Shown: piece after piece, positions 15,473-23,427 of the stretch | Layout: the number at the start of each line of letters is the position of its first letter | Position numbering within the stretch: position 1 is the first letter of the stretch | Assembly (NCBI RefSeq): GCF_000341245.1 | Contig: NZ_ANAD01000003.1 | Coordinates: forward strand, 30,926-71,370 | Length of the DNA stretch: 40,445 bases | Reading direction: 5' to 3' | Source: Nocardiopsis halophila DSM 44494 | GTDB lineage: Bacteria; Actinomycetota; Actinomycetes; Streptosporangiales; Streptosporangiaceae | Notes under the pieces: generated by a model | The model's input: the letters and a program-made list of their open reading frames with translations, nothing else | Told to the model about the DNA's origin: nothing | Database searches by the model: none | Program-made: the position numbers and the translations under genes

Positions 15473-16531
15473 ATGGCTCCACGACTGACCGACATCGCCC
15501 GGCACGCGGGCGTCAGCGAGGCGACCGTCTCCCGCGTGCTGAACGACAAGCCGGGGGTGGGGGCCGAGACCCGGCGGGCGGTGCTGACCGCGTTGGACGT
15601 GCTGGGCTACGAGCGCCCCGCGCGGCTGCGCCGGCGCTCGGCCGGGCTGGTCGGGATGGTCGTGCCCGAGCTGGACAACCCCGTCTTCCCGATGTTCGCC
15701 CAGGAGGTGGAGAAGGTCCTGGGGCAGCACGGGTACACCCCCGTGCTGGGCACCCAGACCCCCGGCGGCAACACCGAGGACGAGTACGTGGAGATGCTGC
15801 TGGAGCGCAACGTCGCCGGCATCATCTTCGTGTCCGGGCTGCACGCCGACACCACCGCCGACCACGACCGCTACCGCCGCCTGGTCTCCCGCGGGCTGCC
15901 CATCGTGCTGGTCAACGGGTACGCCGAGGACGTGCCGGCCGCCTTCGTCTCCTGCGACGAGCACGAGGCCGCACGGCAGGCCGTGGACCACCTGGCCACC
16001 CTCGGCCACACCCGGATCGGGTTCGCCAGCGGCCCCGAGCGCTTCGTGCCGGTCAAGCGGCGCCGGGAGGGCTACCGCGCGGCGATGCTGCGCCACGGGC
16101 TCGACCCCGAGTCCCTGGTGACGCTGGCCCAGTACGGCGTCGAAGGGGGCTACGCCGCGGCGGTACGGCTGCTGCGCGAAGGGGCGACCGCCCTGGTGTG
16201 CGGGTCGGACCTGATGGCCTTGGGGGCGATCCGCGCCGCCCGCCAGCGCGGGCTGTCGGTGCCGCGGGACTTCTCCGCGGTCGGCTTCGACGACTCCCAG
16301 CTCATCGCCTTCACCGACCCGCCGCTGACCACGGTCCGCCAGCCCGTCAAGGCCATGGCCCACGCATCGGTGCGCAGCCTGACCGATGCCATCAACGGGC
16401 ACGCCGTCTCCCACGACGAGTACCTGTTCGACCCGGAGCTGGTCGTCCGCGCCTCGACCGCGGTCCCGCCCGCGACGGCCCGCCGCGCGGCCGCCGCGCC
16501 GGCGGCGGCCGGCCCCGGGACGGGCGCCTGA
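15473..16531 (+). CDS. LacI-family transcriptional regulator of the maltose module
   Basis: The 352-residue protein begins MAPRLTDIARHAGVSEATVS, a canonical LacI helix-turn-helix, with the hinge-helix region at about 46-60 (including RPARLRRRSAG). A periplasmic-binding-protein-like effector domain follows (LVGMVVPELDNPVFPMFAQE to SAVGFDDSQLIAFTDPPLTTVRQP). The ATG at 15473 is chosen because the domain begins immediately there; in-frame starts further up (15359) would translate the operator. No clear ribosome site is seen and TAGAGT lies seven bases upstream, suggesting a leaderless message. Position and shared operators indicate it represses the alpha-glucosidase, malEFG and itself, in the manner of MalR in Streptomyces; the inducer is probably maltose or a maltodextrin. 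Confidence 0.92.
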   Translation: MAPRLTDIARHAGVSEATVSRVLNDKPGVGAETRRAVLTALDVLGYERPARLRRRSAGLVGMVVPELDNPVFPMFAQEVEKVLGQHGYTPVLGTQTPGGNTEDEYVEMLLERNVAGIIFVSGLHADTTADHDRYRRLVSRGLPIVLVNGYAEDVPAAFVSCDEHEAARQAVDHLATLGHTRIGFASGPERFVPVKRRREGYRAAMLRHGLDPESLVTLAQYGVEGGYAAAVRLLREGATALVCGSDLMALGAIRAARQRGLSVPRDFSAVGFDDSQLIAFTDPPLTTVRQPVKAMAHASVRSLTDAINGHAVSHDEYLFDPELVVRASTAVPPATARRAAAAPAAAGPGTGA

Positions 16532-16546
16532 GGGCCGCCCGCATCC

Positions 16547-16610
16547 CGTTGATCTCGGGGAAGTCGGGGGTGTACCAGCCGGTACAAGGCCGACTTCCCC
16601 GAGATCAACG
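16547..16610. terminator. 64-base near-perfect hairpin between convergent lacI and lepA
   Basis: Perfect 21-bp arms (16547-16567 and 16590-16610) begin CGTTGATCTC and end GAGATCAACG. After a 3x3 internal loop (GGG/AGG) a second 6-bp stem, TGTACC/GGTACA, closes on the tetraloop AGCC. It lies between the lacI stop (16531) and the lepA stop (16669), where a bidirectional terminator is expected. The length and the inner stem are more than a terminator needs, so it might be a repeated palindromic element. Confidence 0.75.
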
Positions 16611-16668
16611 CGGGGAAGGACCGCGCCGGGCGATGCGGCGGCACCCAGGCGGCCCCTCCTGCCGGGAG

Positions 16669-18510
16669 CTACTTCTTCTTCGCATCCTCCTTGGGATCCG
16701 AACCGGTGGACAGCGCGGAGATGAAGGCCTCCTGGGGGACCTCGACGCGGCCCACCATCTTCATGCGCTTCTTGCCCTCCTTCTGCTTCTCCAGCAGCTT
16801 GCGCTTACGGCTGATGTCGCCGCCGTAGCACTTCGAGAGCACGTCCTTGCGGATCGCGCGGATGTTCTCACGGGCGATCACCCGGGAGCCGATGGCGGCC
16901 TGGACCGGGATCTCGTACTGCTGCCGGGGGATCAGCTCGCGCAGCTTCTTGGTCATCTCCGTGCCGTAGGCGTAGGCGTGCTCCCGGTGCACGATCGCCG
17001 AGAAGGCGTCGACGGTCTCCCCCTGCAGCAGGATGTCGACCTTGACCAGGTCCGCGGACTGCTCCCCGGAGGTGTCGTAGTCCAGCGAGGCGTACCCCTT
17101 GGTGCGGGACTTGAGCTGGTCGAAGAAGTCGAAGACGATCTCGGCCAGGGGCAGCATGTAGCGCATCTCCACCCGGTCCTCGGACAGGTAGTCCATACCG
17201 AGGAGGGAGCCGCGCCGCCCCTGGCACAGCTCCATGATCGCCCCCACGTAGTCGGAGGGCGAGAGCAGCGTGGCCTTCACGACCGGCTCGAAGACCTGGT
17301 CGATCTTGCCCTCGGGGAACTCACTGGGGTTGGTCACCGTGTGCTCGGTGCCGTCCTCCATGACCACCCGGTAGATGACGTTGGGCGCGGTGGAGATGAG
17401 CGCCAGGTCGAACTCGCGCTCCAAGCGCGCGCGGGTGATCTCCAGGTGGAGCAGCCCGAGGAAGCCGCAGCGGAAGCCGAAGCCGAGCGCTGCGGAGGTC
17501 TCCGGCTCGAACACCAGGGACGCGTCGTTGAGCTGGAGCTTCTCCAGGGCATCGCGGAGGACCGGGTAGTCGGTGCCCTCGATGGGGTACAGCCCGGAGA
17601 AGACCATCGGCTTGGCCTCCTGGTAGCCGGGCAGCATCTCGGTGGCGCCCTTGGCCGCGGAGGTGATGGTGTCACCGACCTTGGACTGGCGGACGTCCTT
17701 CACACCGGTGATGATGTAGCCGACCTCGCCCACGCCCAGGCCCGCGACCTTGGTGGGCTCGGGCGAGATGACGCCGACCTCCTGCATCTCGTGGGCGGCG
17801 CCGGTCGACATCATCGTGATGCGCTCGCGGGAGCTCAGCGCCCCGTCCACGACCCGCACGTAGGTCACCACGCCGCGGTAGGTGTCGTAGACCGAGTCGA
17901 AGATCATCGCGCGCGCGGGGGCGTCGGCGTCGCCCTCCGGCGGCGGGACCTGGCGGACCAGCTCGTTGAGGAGCTCCTCGACCCCCTCGCCGGTCTTGGC
18001 GCTGACCTTGAGCACGTCGGAGGGCTCACAGCCGATGATCCCGGCGAGCTCCTCGGCGTACTTCTCCGGCTGGGCGGCCGGCAGGTCGATCTTGTTCAGG
18101 ACCGGGATGATCGCGAGGTCGTTCTCCAAGGCCATGTAGAGGTTGGCCAGGGTCTGGGCCTCGATGCCCTGGGCGGCGTCGACCAGAAGGATGGTGCCCT
18201 CGCAGGCCGCCAGGGAGCGGGAGACCTCATAGCTGAAGTCGACGTGTCCGGGGGTGTCGATCAGGTTCAGCACGTAGGTCCGGTCGTCGAGCGCCGTGAA
18301 GGGGAGGCGGACGGCCTGCGACTTGATCGTGATGCCGCGCTCGCGCTCGATGTCCATGCGGTCCAGGTACTGGGCGCGCATCTGGCGGTCCTCGACGATG
18401 CCGGACAACTGGAGCATGCGGTCGGCCAGCGTCGACTTGCCATGGTCGATGTGCGCGATGATGCAGAAGTTCCGGATCAGCGCGGGATCGGTCCGTTTCG
18501 GCTGTGCCAC
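16669..18510 (-). CDS. lepA: Elongation factor 4 (LepA)
   Basis: The 613-residue translational GTPase has all G motifs: AHIDHGKST (19-27), the DTPGHVDF G3 box and the NKID G4 box. The LepA-specific C-terminal domain is present ([20 protein letters not shown], and [20 protein letters not shown] near the end). LepA binds ribosomes and is thought to assist initiation or relieve stalled elongation. The GTG at 18510 is preferred: GGAG is four bases upstream and homologues begin shortly before [10 protein letters not shown]; an ATG at 18609 would add 33 unconserved residues. It is convergent with lacI and divergent from the gene at 18710. Confidence 0.96.
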   Translation of the reverse strand: MAQPKRTDPALIRNFCIIAHIDHGKSTLADRMLQLSGIVEDRQMRAQYLDRMDIERERGITIKSQAVRLPFTALDDRTYVLNLIDTPGHVDFSYEVSRSLAACEGTILLVDAAQGIEAQTLANLYMALENDLAIIPVLNKIDLPAAQPEKYAEELAGIIGCEPSDVLKVSAKTGEGVEELLNELVRQVPPPEGDADAPARAMIFDSVYDTYRGVVTYVRVVDGALSSRERITMMSTGAAHEMQEVGVISPEPTKVAGLGVGEVGYIITGVKDVRQSKVGDTITSAAKGATEMLPGYQEAKPMVFSGLYPIEGTDYPVLRDALEKLQLNDASLVFEPETSAALGFGFRCGFLGLLHLEITRARLEREFDLALISTAPNVIYRVVMEDGTEHTVTNPSEFPEGKIDQVFEPVVKATLLSPSDYVGAIMELCQGRRGSLLGMDYLSEDRVEMRYMLPLAEIVFDFFDQLKSRTKGYASLDYDTSGEQSADLVKVDILLQGETVDAFSAIVHREHAYAYGTEMTKKLRELIPRQQYEIPVQAAIGSRVIARENIRAIRKDVLSKCYGGDISRKRKLLEKQKEGKKRMKMVGRVEVPQEAFISALSTGSDPKEDAKKK

Positions 18511-18709
18511 CGTGCTCCGTTCACCTTTGTCGTCGGTAGAGGGACAGCGCGCGCGGGCGCGTGAGCGGCCGTGCTGCGCGGGTATCGCCCTCCATGATCC
18601 CATGTCCACCGGCGGCCGGGACCTCGGCGGCCCTGCGGGCGGTGCGGATCCCAGGGCGTAGGGCGTACAGGTCTCAGGCTATGCGACGGCGGGAGAACGG
18701 GGGACATCG

Positions 18710-19726
18710 GTGAAGTGGCTGCTGAAGCGCGTCGCCGCGGGTGTGGCGGCGCTGCTGGTCGTGGTGGTGGCGGCCGGGGCGCTTCTGGGCATGAGGTTCT
18801 CCGGGGACAAGGCCGACTGGGCCGCCGGGAACGGCGGGGACGCCGCCTGGCTGTCGGACCGGTGGCTGACCGGGGAGGCCGGGGCCGAGGAGCGTGGCGC
18901 GCTCAAGGCGCGCGTCGAGCAGGGTGAGATCGGCGAGCTGTACGTTCTGGCGGGCGAGATCGACGCGGACGGCGCGGTGACGGGCGCCGGCGGCTCGGAC
19001 GGCGCCGCCGGCTTCCTCGAATGGGCCGGACAGGAGCTGCCCGAGGTGCGGGTCCTGGCGTGGCTGCGGCACCGGGCCGAAGGCTCGTCCCTGGTCGAGG
19101 ACCGCTTCGACGAGCAGGCACGGACCGAGCTGTCGTCGGCGGCGGGCGCCATGGCCGACGCCGGGTTCGCCGGGGTGCACCTGGACGTGGCGCCGGTGTC
19201 GGTGAACGACCCGTCGTATCCGGGACTGCTCGAACAGGTCGGGGAGGAGATCGGGGACGACGCGGTGCTGTCCGTGCAGGCGCTCCCGGTGGAGCTGGTG
19301 CCGGGGCTGCGCGTCCCCTACTTCGCGATCGACCGGGGCGAACGGTACTGGTCGAAGGGGTACCTCAGGCGCGTCGCGGAGCGCGCGGACGTCGTCGTCG
19401 TTCCAGGGCACGGGTCGGGGATGCCGGTCGGGTCGATGTACGGCGGGTACATGGTGCGCCAGGTCGAGGAGACCGCGGAGGCCCTGGACACCGAACGCAC
19501 CGAGGACACGGCGGTACGGTTCGGCGTGCCGACCTATGAGGACGAGCGCTGGGGCCCTGAGGCCGGGAGCGAGGACGCCTCCACGGCCGTTGAGGCCGTG
19601 CGGATCGGAATGACCAGGGCGGGCATGCGCGATACGGACGCAGGGGTGGCCCTGTATCTGCTCGACACCGCCTCGGACGAGGACTGGGACGCCTATGTGG
19701 CCGGCTGGGCGTCGCCGTCCGGCTGA
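18710..19726 (+). CDS. Membrane-anchored hypothetical protein, possible GH18-like TIM barrel
   Basis: The 338-residue product starts with two lysines, an arginine and one long hydrophobic helix (about 8-28), so it is probably anchored with its C-terminal bulk outside. The rest shows alternating beta/alpha periodicity: IGELYVLAGEID, EVRVLAWLRH, FAGVHLDVAPVS, DAVLSVQALPVEL, ADVVVVPGHGSG, VRFGVPTYED and AGVALYLLDTA. GVHLDVAPV resembles the strand-4 motif of GH18-like proteins but lacks the usual catalytic Glu. I recognise no named family. The GTG start has GGGGGA five bases upstream. It is divergent from lepA. A carbohydrate-binding or degenerate hydrolase role is only a guess. Confidence 0.75.
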   Translation: MKWLLKRVAAGVAALLVVVVAAGALLGMRFSGDKADWAAGNGGDAAWLSDRWLTGEAGAEERGALKARVEQGEIGELYVLAGEIDADGAVTGAGGSDGAAGFLEWAGQELPEVRVLAWLRHRAEGSSLVEDRFDEQARTELSSAAGAMADAGFAGVHLDVAPVSVNDPSYPGLLEQVGEEIGDDAVLSVQALPVELVPGLRVPYFAIDRGERYWSKGYLRRVAERADVVVVPGHGSGMPVGSMYGGYMVRQVEETAEALDTERTEDTAVRFGVPTYEDERWGPEAGSEDASTAVEAVRIGMTRAGMRDTDAGVALYLLDTASDEDWDAYVAGWASPSG

Positions 19727-19762
19727 CCCCCCGGACGGTCGGAAGCACTCCCCCAGACGTTG

Positions 19763-19768
19763 CATAAT
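19763..19768 (+). promoter_or_regulatory. Possible -10 box of the rpsT promoter
   Basis: CATAAT in an otherwise GC-rich 198-base gap is a good -10 match about 157 bases before the rpsT start. No convincing -35 lies 16-19 bases upstream. A long leader would allow S20 autoregulation, but no specific structure was found. Confidence 0.3.
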
Positions 19769-19924
19769 GGAAGTCCGTGTCTCGGACGTTCCACGTTCGT
19801 TTGAGCCCTTCGGTCTCATACACCCGGTGCCGGTCCGGGCCCGGCCCTCCGCGGAACGGCTGCCCGCGGTCGGGGTCGAGCGTCAGGACCCACCACCCGA
19901 AATTTCACTGGAGCACGTTTTCGC

Positions 19925-20191
19925 ATGGCGAACATCAAGTCGCAGAAGAAGCGCATCCGGCAGAACGAGAAGGCTCGTCTGCGCAACCGCTCGGTCAAGT
20001 CGTCCCTGAAGACGGCCGTCCGCCGGTTCCGTGACGCCGCCGACGCCGGAAACGTGGAGCAGGCCGTCGTCCTGCAGCGCGCCGCCGCCCGCCAGCTGGA
20101 CAAGGCCTCCAGCAAGGGCGTCATCCACAAGAACCAGGCCGCGAACCGCAAGAGCGCCATCGCCAAGCGCCTGGAGCAGCTCCAGAAGTAG
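19925..20191 (+). CDS. rpsT: 30S ribosomal protein S20
   Basis: The 88-residue basic protein begins [21 protein letters not shown], the S20 signature, and continues with three helices ending [17 protein letters not shown]20 binds the 5' domain of 16S rRNA during early 30S assembly. It is a single-gene unit with its own strong terminator immediately downstream. In actinobacteria rpsT lies next to lepA and holA, and both are in this window. Confidence 0.97.
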   Translation: MANIKSQKKRIRQNEKARLRNRSVKSSLKTAVRRFRDAADAGNVEQAVVLQRAAARQLDKASSKGVIHKNQAANRKSAIAKRLEQLQK

Positions 20192-20213
20192 GCAGGGCGC
20201 CCGGTCGTCGGCC

Positions 20214-20267
20214 GGAAGCGTGAAAAGCGGGCCGTCCCCGAGGGGACGGCCCGCTTTTCACGCTTCC
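20214..20267. terminator. 26-bp perfect hairpin after rpsT
   Basis: The arms 20214-20239 and 20242-20267 are exactly complementary over 26 bp, separated by only GA (in practice a CCGAGG-type loop). The stem contains AAAAGCGGGCC on one side and GGCCCGCTTTT on the other, so the core works as an intrinsic terminator with a T-run in either direction. It begins 23 bases beyond the rpsT stop. Confidence 0.9.
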
Positions 20268-20466
20268 GCACGGCTCCGTCGGCCACCGGGCGCCGGGCCT
20301 GCCCTGCGGCACAGGTCATCGGGGTGCGGCGCCCCGCCGCTCCCCCGTGCGAGGCCCGCGGCACGGACTCCCCGAACCGGTCGGCCGCCCCGTCGCCGGG
20401 CGCGAACCGGACCGCCCCGTGACGTGCCCCACCGGACCCGGGACGCGGGTCGGTTCCTGATCTAGC

Positions 20467-21483
20467 GTGGTCGTCGTGGACGGTGTCGACTACGCCTCAC
20501 TCCGCCTGGCCCTGTGGGAGGACCCGGGGCCGCGGGGCGAGGTCACCGCTTGGGTGGAGGGCAGGCTCGCCGAGCGCGGCGGACGGGTGCTGCCGGTGCC
20601 GCCGCGGGTACGGGTGCGGCCCTGGTCCACCACGGCCCGCTTCGCCACCACGCTGGGCACCGTGTGGTTCAAGGCGGGGGCGCCGGGCGCCGACTTCGAG
20701 GCGGCCCTGGCCGGCGCGCTGCACGCCTGGGCGCCGGGGCGGGTGCTGACCCCCATCGCGGTGGACGCCAAACGCGGGTGGGCCCTGCTGCCCGACGGCG
20801 GGCCGCCGCTGGTGGACCTGCTGGGGCGGTCGCGGGACCTGAGCATGTGGGGGTCGGTCCTGCGGGCCTACGCCCAACTGCAGCGGGCTCTGGTGGGGCG
20901 GGTGCGGGACATGCTCGCGCTGGGCGTGCCCGACCTGCGGCCGGCGAGGCTGGGAACGCTGCTGGACGAGCTGCTGGCGGACCGGGGCGTGTCCGCGCAG
21001 CTGGGGCCGGCGCGCACGGACGTGGAGGCGTTCCGCCCGGAGTTCGAGCGCATCCGGGCCCGGCTGGCGTCCTCGGCCGTGCCGCCGTCGCTGGACCACT
21101 CGGACCTGAACATGGGCAACGTGTTCCTGCTGGAGGGCGGGTACCGCTTCGTGGACTGGGGGGACGCCTCGGTGGCGCACCCGTTCACGAGCCTGCTGGT
21201 GCCGCTGCGCTTCGCGGCCGCCGAGTACGGCGCGTCCCCCGCCGAACTGGAGCGCCTGCGCGACGCCTACCTGGAGCCGTGGAGCGACACGGGATCGATG
21301 CCCGAGCTGCGCGACGAGGCCCAGGCGGCGCTGCGGCTGGGCCCGGTGTCCCGCGCGCTGGCCTGGGGGCGGGTGTTCCCCGAACTGGGCCCGCAGGTGC
21401 GGCGGGCCCGCGACGCGAGCATGGCGGCCTGGCTGCGCACCCTGGCCACCGGCGACCTCGGGGTCCCCTTCCGCGACGCCTGA
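20467..21483 (+). CDS. APH-fold phosphotransferase family protein
   Basis: The 338-residue protein has the C-terminal lobe of aminoglycoside-phosphotransferase/choline-kinase-like enzymes: SLDHSDLNMGNVFL (Brenner-type loop with catalytic Asp and Asn) and FVDWGDASVAHPF (metal-binding Asp). The N-lobe has TVWFKA, with the likely ATP-binding lysine. The substrate is unknown; close relatives in actinomycetes are mostly of unassigned function and this need not be antibiotic resistance. The GTG at 20467 is used; another in-frame GTG is at 20476. TAGCGT overlaps the start region, so the transcript may be leaderless. The gene lies between rpsT and comEA. Confidence 0.82.
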   Translation: MVVVDGVDYASLRLALWEDPGPRGEVTAWVEGRLAERGGRVLPVPPRVRVRPWSTTARFATTLGTVWFKAGAPGADFEAALAGALHAWAPGRVLTPIAVDAKRGWALLPDGGPPLVDLLGRSRDLSMWGSVLRAYAQLQRALVGRVRDMLALGVPDLRPARLGTLLDELLADRGVSAQLGPARTDVEAFRPEFERIRARLASSAVPPSLDHSDLNMGNVFLLEGGYRFVDWGDASVAHPFTSLLVPLRFAAAEYGASPAELERLRDAYLEPWSDTGSMPELRDEAQAALRLGPVSRALAWGRVFPELGPQVRRARDASMAAWLRTLATGDLGVPFRDA

Positions 21484-21827
21484 CCCCGGCGGATCCGAAC
21501 GGGCGGGCAGACCAACCGGCGGCGCTGGCGCGACCGCGTCGGGCTCGGCGCCGAGTCGATCCGAGCCGAGGCCGTGCTCGACCATGGGCCGTCCAGCACG
21601 TCCGTATAGACCGCGCACGGACAGGCATCCTCGTCACCTCGTTCGCTCTCCCGGATATGACCTCCGAATCAGTGGCCTCATCCGGCGACGACATGAGGAT
21701 CATCTCGAACCCTGCGGCCCCCGAGGGAAGCGGTGGCGCACTCCCGGGAGGCGGTCGCGCGTCCACGGTTGTCCACAGCGGGGAGATCCGCGCCCCGATC
21801 GGCGCGCGGGCGGCCCACTCTGGCCCC
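21484..21827. other. Gap between the APH-fold gene and comEA
   Basis: These 344 bases hold a short hairpin, GGCTCGG/CCGAGCC (21542-21548 and 21561-21567), that may terminate the upstream gene, and a GTTGTCCACAG-containing stretch (about 21769-21779) shortly before comEA that may belong to its promoter. No coding sequence is supported. Confidence 0.5.
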
Positions 21828-22982
21828 ATGTCTCCGCTCCGCGGCCGAGGCCGCCACTCCGATTCCCGCGACAAGGCGAGTGACCGCCTCCGCGCGGTCA
21901 CGAGCGCCCGGGCCGCCCCGCCCGCTCCCCCTGCGGCCGGGCCGGCGGCTCCCCCTTTCGACGATCCCGCCACCGCAGCCACCGCCGCCACCGAGCCCAC
22001 GGCCCGGCCGGCCCCTCCCCGCGATCCCCCCGACGAGGACGCCGTCTCCGGGATCGACGTGCCCGCGCCGCCCTACGCGGTCCCCGTCGACCGGCCCGGT
22101 GCCGCCGCCCCCGCTCCCGGCCCTCGGCCGTCGCCCCGCCGCCGGCGGGCCCCTGCCCCCGGGCCTGTGTCCGAGCCTGTGTCCGAGGAGGGGGCACTCC
22201 CCCGCGGCTACGCCGAAGTCGCACCGCCGCCCCTGCGGCCGTCACTGACCGAGCTGCTCGCCGAACGCCTCCAGCTCAGCGCCCCGGACGGCCGGGCCCG
22301 GCTGAGCAGGGCGGGTCTCGGCGGACTGCTGCTCGTCTGCGTCGCGGCGGTGGCGGTGACCGCCTGGTTCGCCCTGGGCGGTGCACCCACCGGCGATCCC
22401 GCACCCCGCCTCCAGGCGGACGCCGCGGCCGCGCCTTCCCCCTCCGGGGCCGATGCCCCCGCCGCGAGCCGTCCGCCGCCGGACGAGGGCCCCGCGGCGG
22501 GAACCCCCGGTGCGGCCGCGCAACAGGGGGAGGTCACCGTGCACGTCGGCGGGGACGTGCAGGAGCCGGGGGTGGTGACGCTGCCCGCCGGATCGCGCGT
22601 GGCCGACGCGATCGAGGCGGCGGGCGGGGTGGCCGACGGGGCCGGGACCGGGACCCTGAACCTGGCGCGCCCGCTGGCCGACGGCGAGCAGATCCTCGTC
22701 GGTGAGGAGTACGAACAGTCCCCGCCGGGCACCGCTCCCCCGGCCCCGAAGGCAGGGGCGGAGGCACCGGCGGAGGCCCCGATCGACCTGAACACGGCCA
22801 CTCAGGAGCAGCTCCAGGAACTCCCCGGCGTGGGCCCGGTGCTGGCCGAGCGCATCATCGCCTTCCGCACCCGGAACGGAGGATTCACGTCGGTGGAACA
22901 GCTCCAGGACGTGTCGGGCATCGGCGAGAAGCGCTATGCGGAACTCAAGGACCTGGTCCAGGTCGGGGTCCCGCCACCGTGA
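21828..22982 (+). CDS. comEA: ComEA-like DNA-binding protein (SLBB plus helix-hairpin-helix)
   Basis: The 384-residue protein has a long Pro/Ala-rich cytoplasmic N-tail (1-155), one membrane helix (about 162-185), a Pro-rich linker, an SLBB domain (235-292, EVTVHVGGDVQEPGVV) and a C-terminal tandem helix-hairpin-helix (319-377, IDLNTATQEQLQELPGVGP and VSGIGEKRYAEL). ComEA binds incoming double-stranded DNA outside the membrane and hands it to ComEC. The ATG at 21828 starts MSPLRGRG; an earlier ATG at 21658 is possible but that segment looks non-coding. comEC follows on the same strand after 445 bases. Natural competence is not established in most actinomycetes, so the role may be DNA scavenging or unknown. 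Confidence 0.9.
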   Translation: MSPLRGRGRHSDSRDKASDRLRAVTSARAAPPAPPAAGPAAPPFDDPATAATAATEPTARPAPPRDPPDEDAVSGIDVPAPPYAVPVDRPGAAAPAPGPRPSPRRRRAPAPGPVSEPVSEEGALPRGYAEVAPPPLRPSLTELLAERLQLSAPDGRARLSRAGLGGLLLVCVAAVAVTAWFALGGAPTGDPAPRLQADAAAAPSPSGADAPAASRPPPDEGPAAGTPGAAAQQGEVTVHVGGDVQEPGVVTLPAGSRVADAIEAAGGVADGAGTGTLNLARPLADGEQILVGEEYEQSPPGTAPPAPKAGAEAPAEAPIDLNTATQEQLQELPGVGPVLAERIIAFRTRNGGFTSVEQLQDVSGIGEKRYAELKDLVQVGVPPP

Positions 22983-23427
22983 CCGGGCCGCGCCCGTCGG
23001 AGTGCCGTGGCCGTTGGACGGACGGGGTACCCGTGGGGCGCACCAGCCACAGCGCCCGGGCACGGCCCTCGTCGCGTTCCCCTCAGTCGACGGCCCACCC
23101 AGGCGGAATCCCCGTCCATCCCTTCCACCTGTGGGGGCACGGCGGCCCTGCGATGACCACGTGAGCGGGGCATCGACCGCCAGGTGGTGCCGGATCGCCG
23201 TGTCGAGTACGTGGCGCGGCGCTCCGGGCGGCGCACAGCGTCCGGGCCACCGCCCTGAGCCGCAGGGCATCCGGGCGCATGGCCGCACACCGGCCATGAG
23301 CGCCCTTCGCCGTGCCCGAAGCCGCTTCAGCACTCCCTCATCGACCTTCTACGACCCCGGTGGTTTCGCTCGCCAGTCTCCTCCGGGGGCTCTGTTCCCC
23401 TTGGCCCGCCCGTTCTCAGGAGGCCTC
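22983..23427. other. Unassigned 445-base gap between comEA and comEC
   Basis: No gene is supported on either strand. The comEC frame is open backwards through this gap, but its translation is Arg/Pro/Gly-rich with no recognisable domain, and a good ribosome site (AGGAGG, 23419-23424) precedes the chosen comEC ATG. In Bacillus comEB lies here; no deaminase-like sequence is present. It may contain a separate comEC promoter. Confidence 0.6.

Noticed and set aside
14393-16414. A 673-codon minus-strand frame across lacI and the alpha-glucosidase
   Set aside because: It overlaps two clear genes and the operator region; composition is typical of a GC shadow frame.
16198-18564. A 788-codon plus-strand frame across lacI and lepA
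   Set aside because: Antisense to lepA and runs through the 64-base hairpin; no domain is recognisable.
22936-23427. N-terminal extension of comEC through the gap
   Set aside because: The extra residues are Arg/Pro/Gly-rich without similarity, and AGGAGG marks the ATG at 23428.
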